From Nanobdellota archaeon (lineage in GTDB: Archaea; Thermoproteota; Nitrososphaeria; Nitrososphaerales; Nitrosopumilaceae), in assembly GCA_012030815.1 (NCBI GenBank), contig JAAUVF010000059.1:1-6081 (forward strand): DNA of 6,081 nt, in the 5' to 3' direction. Made by a program: the position numbers and the translations under genes. Below, one piece after another: positions 5,181 through 6,081 of the stretch. Every line of letters begins with the position of its first letter. Within the stretch, counting starts at the first letter, position 1. A model generated the notes under the pieces. It did no database searches. It worked only from the letters and a program-made list of their open reading frames with translations, and had not been told where the DNA came from.

Positions 5181-5823
5181 ATGAATCTAATAAAACGAAT
5201 TGATGAAATGATTAGAAGAAAGAAGTTTGTTAAAACACCCATTCTATCAGATGTGGTCTGATGGAAAATTAACTGTTGATTCTTTAGCAGGTTATTCTAA
5301 AGAATATTTTCAACTTGTTAAGGCAGTTCCATCATTTATGACTCCTATTATCGAAAAAGCTCCAAATTCTGTAATTAGTGAATTAGTTGAAAACCAAAAT
5401 GAAGAATCATCTCACATTAAATCCTGGATAAAGTTTGCAGGTGAATTAGGAGTTTCTGATTCTGAATTAATTAATTATACTGGATTAGAAAAGACCAGAA
5501 AATCTGTTTTGGAATTATCTGAATTGATGAATACGTATGATGGCGGAGCATGTGCCATGTATGCTTTTGAAAAAGAAATTCCTAAAATAAGCCAAACAAA
5601 ACTTGATGGCTTGGCAGAATTCTATGGGATATCAAATGAGGAGGCTACAGAATACTTTAAACTTCACACCGAAGCTGATATTCGTCATACCGCATCTTGG
5701 AGAAATATTCTTGAAAAAACATCTGTTGATTCCGATAACTTGATCCAAATTGCAGATAAATCTATTTCTGCACAAAATCTGTTACTTGATAGTTGTTATG
5801 AAGCTTATTGTTTAAGCTCATAA
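5181..5823 (+). CDS. CADD/TenA/PqqC-superfamily protein, candidate p-aminobenzoate synthase; apparent frameshift near 5226
   Basis: This is an all-helical haem-oxygenase-like fold protein. From ATG 5181, frame 3 gives M-N-L-I-K-R-I-D-E-M-I-R-R-K-K, a typical N-terminal helix. The homologous reading then jumps to frame 1 at 5227 (L-L-K-H-P-F-Y-Q-M-W-S-D-G-K-L-T) and runs to the TAA at 5821. Dropping one T of TTT (5226-5228) restores a 213-residue protein of normal length. In joined numbering, E130, H162, D166 and H169 match the metal ligands E142, H174, D178 and H181 of Chlamydia CADD in spacing, and H78 matches H88. Y22 (H-P-F-Y), Y38 and K140 match CADD Y27, Y43 and K152, implicated in self-sacrificing p-aminobenzoate synthesis (recalled from the literature). 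The ligand equivalent to CADD E81 aligns with N71; nearby E70, E74 or E75 may replace it. A thiaminase-like TenA role is less likely. If the shift is real and not an error, only a TTG-started 198-residue form could be made. Confidence 0.85.
5226..5228 (+). other. Frameshift point in the CADD-like gene (one extra T)
   Basis: The span 5181-5823 is 643 bases, one more than a multiple of three. Frame 3 after 5226 gives F-V-K-T-P-I-L-S-D-V-V and a stop, which resembles nothing in the family. Removing one T gives K-K-L-L-K-H-P-F-Y without a break, so an inserted T is the simplest explanation. Confidence 0.75.
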
Positions 5824-5825
5824 CA

Positions 5826-5832
5826 TTTTATA
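5826..5832 (+). promoter_or_regulatory. TATA box for the CAU tRNA
   Basis: TTTTATA, close to the archaeal TATA consensus, begins 3 nt after the stop codon of the CADD-like gene. It is about 25-31 nt before the first tRNA base (5857), so transcription would begin at or just before the tRNA. Confidence 0.65.
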
Positions 5833-5856
5833 CTGTAGATAAAATCCATCTGCTTA

Positions 5857-5930
5857 GGGCCCATAACTCAGCTTGGTAGAGTACCCGGCTCATAACCGGG
5901 GAGTCAAGGGATCGAAGCCCTTTGGGCCCA
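5857..5930 (+). tRNA. tRNA with anticodon CAU (elongator Met, or Ile2 with modified C34)
   Basis: A 74-nt intronless cloverleaf. The acceptor is GGGCCCA/TGGGCCC with discriminator A, and CCA is not encoded. Positions 8-9 are TA. The D-stem is ACTC/GAGT, with an A10-T25 pair. The anticodon stem is CCCGG/CCGGG around loop CTCATAA, anticodon CAT at 5891-5893. The variable region is GAGTC and the T-stem AAGGG/CCCTT. It is not the initiator: archaeal initiators start with A1-U72 and carry GGG/CCC at 29-31/39-41, whereas this has G1-C72 and CGG/CCG. CAU also serves isoleucine AUA codons after agmatidine modification of C34, and the GGGCCC acceptor would suit tRNA-Ile2, so Met versus Ile is left open. 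The T-loop ATCGAAG has A where nearly all tRNAs have T54. Confidence 0.93.
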
Positions 5931-6081
5931 TTTCTTTCCGTTAGTTTTAAAATAACCACCAACAAAATTTACTGGCCGCAATGAAGAATCAGAGTTATAT
6001 CTGAAAGATGATTGAAAGGCATTTGTCTGAGCTGCCAAAAAATTATCTGCTAATCTGCTTTCTTACTTTTTCTAAAATACC
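5904..6081 (-). pseudogene. Possible 3' end of a minus-strand gene, with an apparent frame break
   Basis: From the right edge, one minus-strand frame reads G-I-L-E-K-V-R-K-Q-I-S-R and stops at 6045-6043. A second frame is open from 6062 down to a TGA at 5906-5904 (52 codons) and looks coding in composition: L-A-D-N-F-L-A-A-Q-T-N-A-F-Q-S-S-F-R, then R-P-V-N-F-V-G-G-Y-F. Removing one base near 6057-6062 would join the two as V-R-S-R-L-A-D-N. The last nine codons run into the CAU tRNA on the opposite strand, which is unusual. I recognise no family. It may instead be two unrelated items: the true C-terminus of an edge gene ending at 6043, then non-coding DNA. Confidence 0.3.
5931..5937 (+). terminator. 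Possible T-rich terminator after the CAU tRNA
   Basis: TTTCTTT follows the discriminator base directly. Archaeal termination is typically at T-rich stretches on the non-template strand, so this could end the tRNA transcript, but the tract is short and interrupted. Confidence 0.3.

Noticed and set aside
5227..5823. TTG at 5227 as the natural start of the CADD-like protein
   Set aside because: No ribosome binding site precedes it, and it begins directly at the conserved L-L-K-H-P-F-Y. A proper ATG with a binding site and a family-like N-terminal helix lies 46 bases upstream in a frame one base off.
5857..5930. CAU tRNA as the initiator tRNA
   Set aside because: It has G1-C72 and lacks the three consecutive G-C pairs (GGG/CCC) at 29-31/39-41 expected of initiators.

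Overview
The window looks like part of the chromosome of an ammonia-oxidising archaeon (Nitrososphaerota/Thaumarchaeota, Nitrosopumilus-like). This is inferred from the strongly AT-rich coding DNA, the nuo gene order M-L-N, GGTGAT-type ribosome binding sites, TTTTATA-type TATA boxes, and a tRNA gene with a non-canonical intron that has an archaeal bulge-helix-bulge. I could not run a database search, so the lineage is a judgement from pattern.

Layout. Positions 1-4122 (+) are the 3' end of a complex I operon: the C-terminal part of nuoM (cut by the left edge), nuoL and nuoN, all antiporter-like proton-pumping membrane subunits. nuoL is not one open frame: a single missing base near 2122-2130 splits it into a 528-residue front part and a tail of about 165 residues. 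On the minus strand, an isoprenyl diphosphate synthase (4112-4963) converges on nuoN and overlaps its 3' end by 11 bp. Behind it on the same strand is a tRNA-Glu(UUC) gene (5008-5101) whose T-loop carries a 15-nt intron. Divergent from that tRNA is a CADD/TenA/PqqC-superfamily protein (5181-5823), also apparently frameshifted (one extra T near codon 16). It keeps the residues known to matter for self-sacrificing p-aminobenzoate synthesis in chlamydial CADD. Next come a tRNA with anticodon CAU (5857-5930) and a right-hand edge that may hold the 3' end of a minus-strand gene.

How it fits together. The nuo genes serve quinone-linked respiration. The prenyl synthase supplies isoprenoid chains for membrane lipids or possibly the menaquinone tail. 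The CADD-like enzyme would belong to folate/pterin cofactor synthesis. The two tRNAs are independent single-gene units with their own TATA boxes.

The most notable signals are the T-loop tRNA intron with a near-perfect bulge-helix-bulge, the candidate archaeal p-aminobenzoate synthase, and two (perhaps three) single-base frame disruptions within 6 kb. That many disruptions suggests sequence or assembly error more than natural gene decay.
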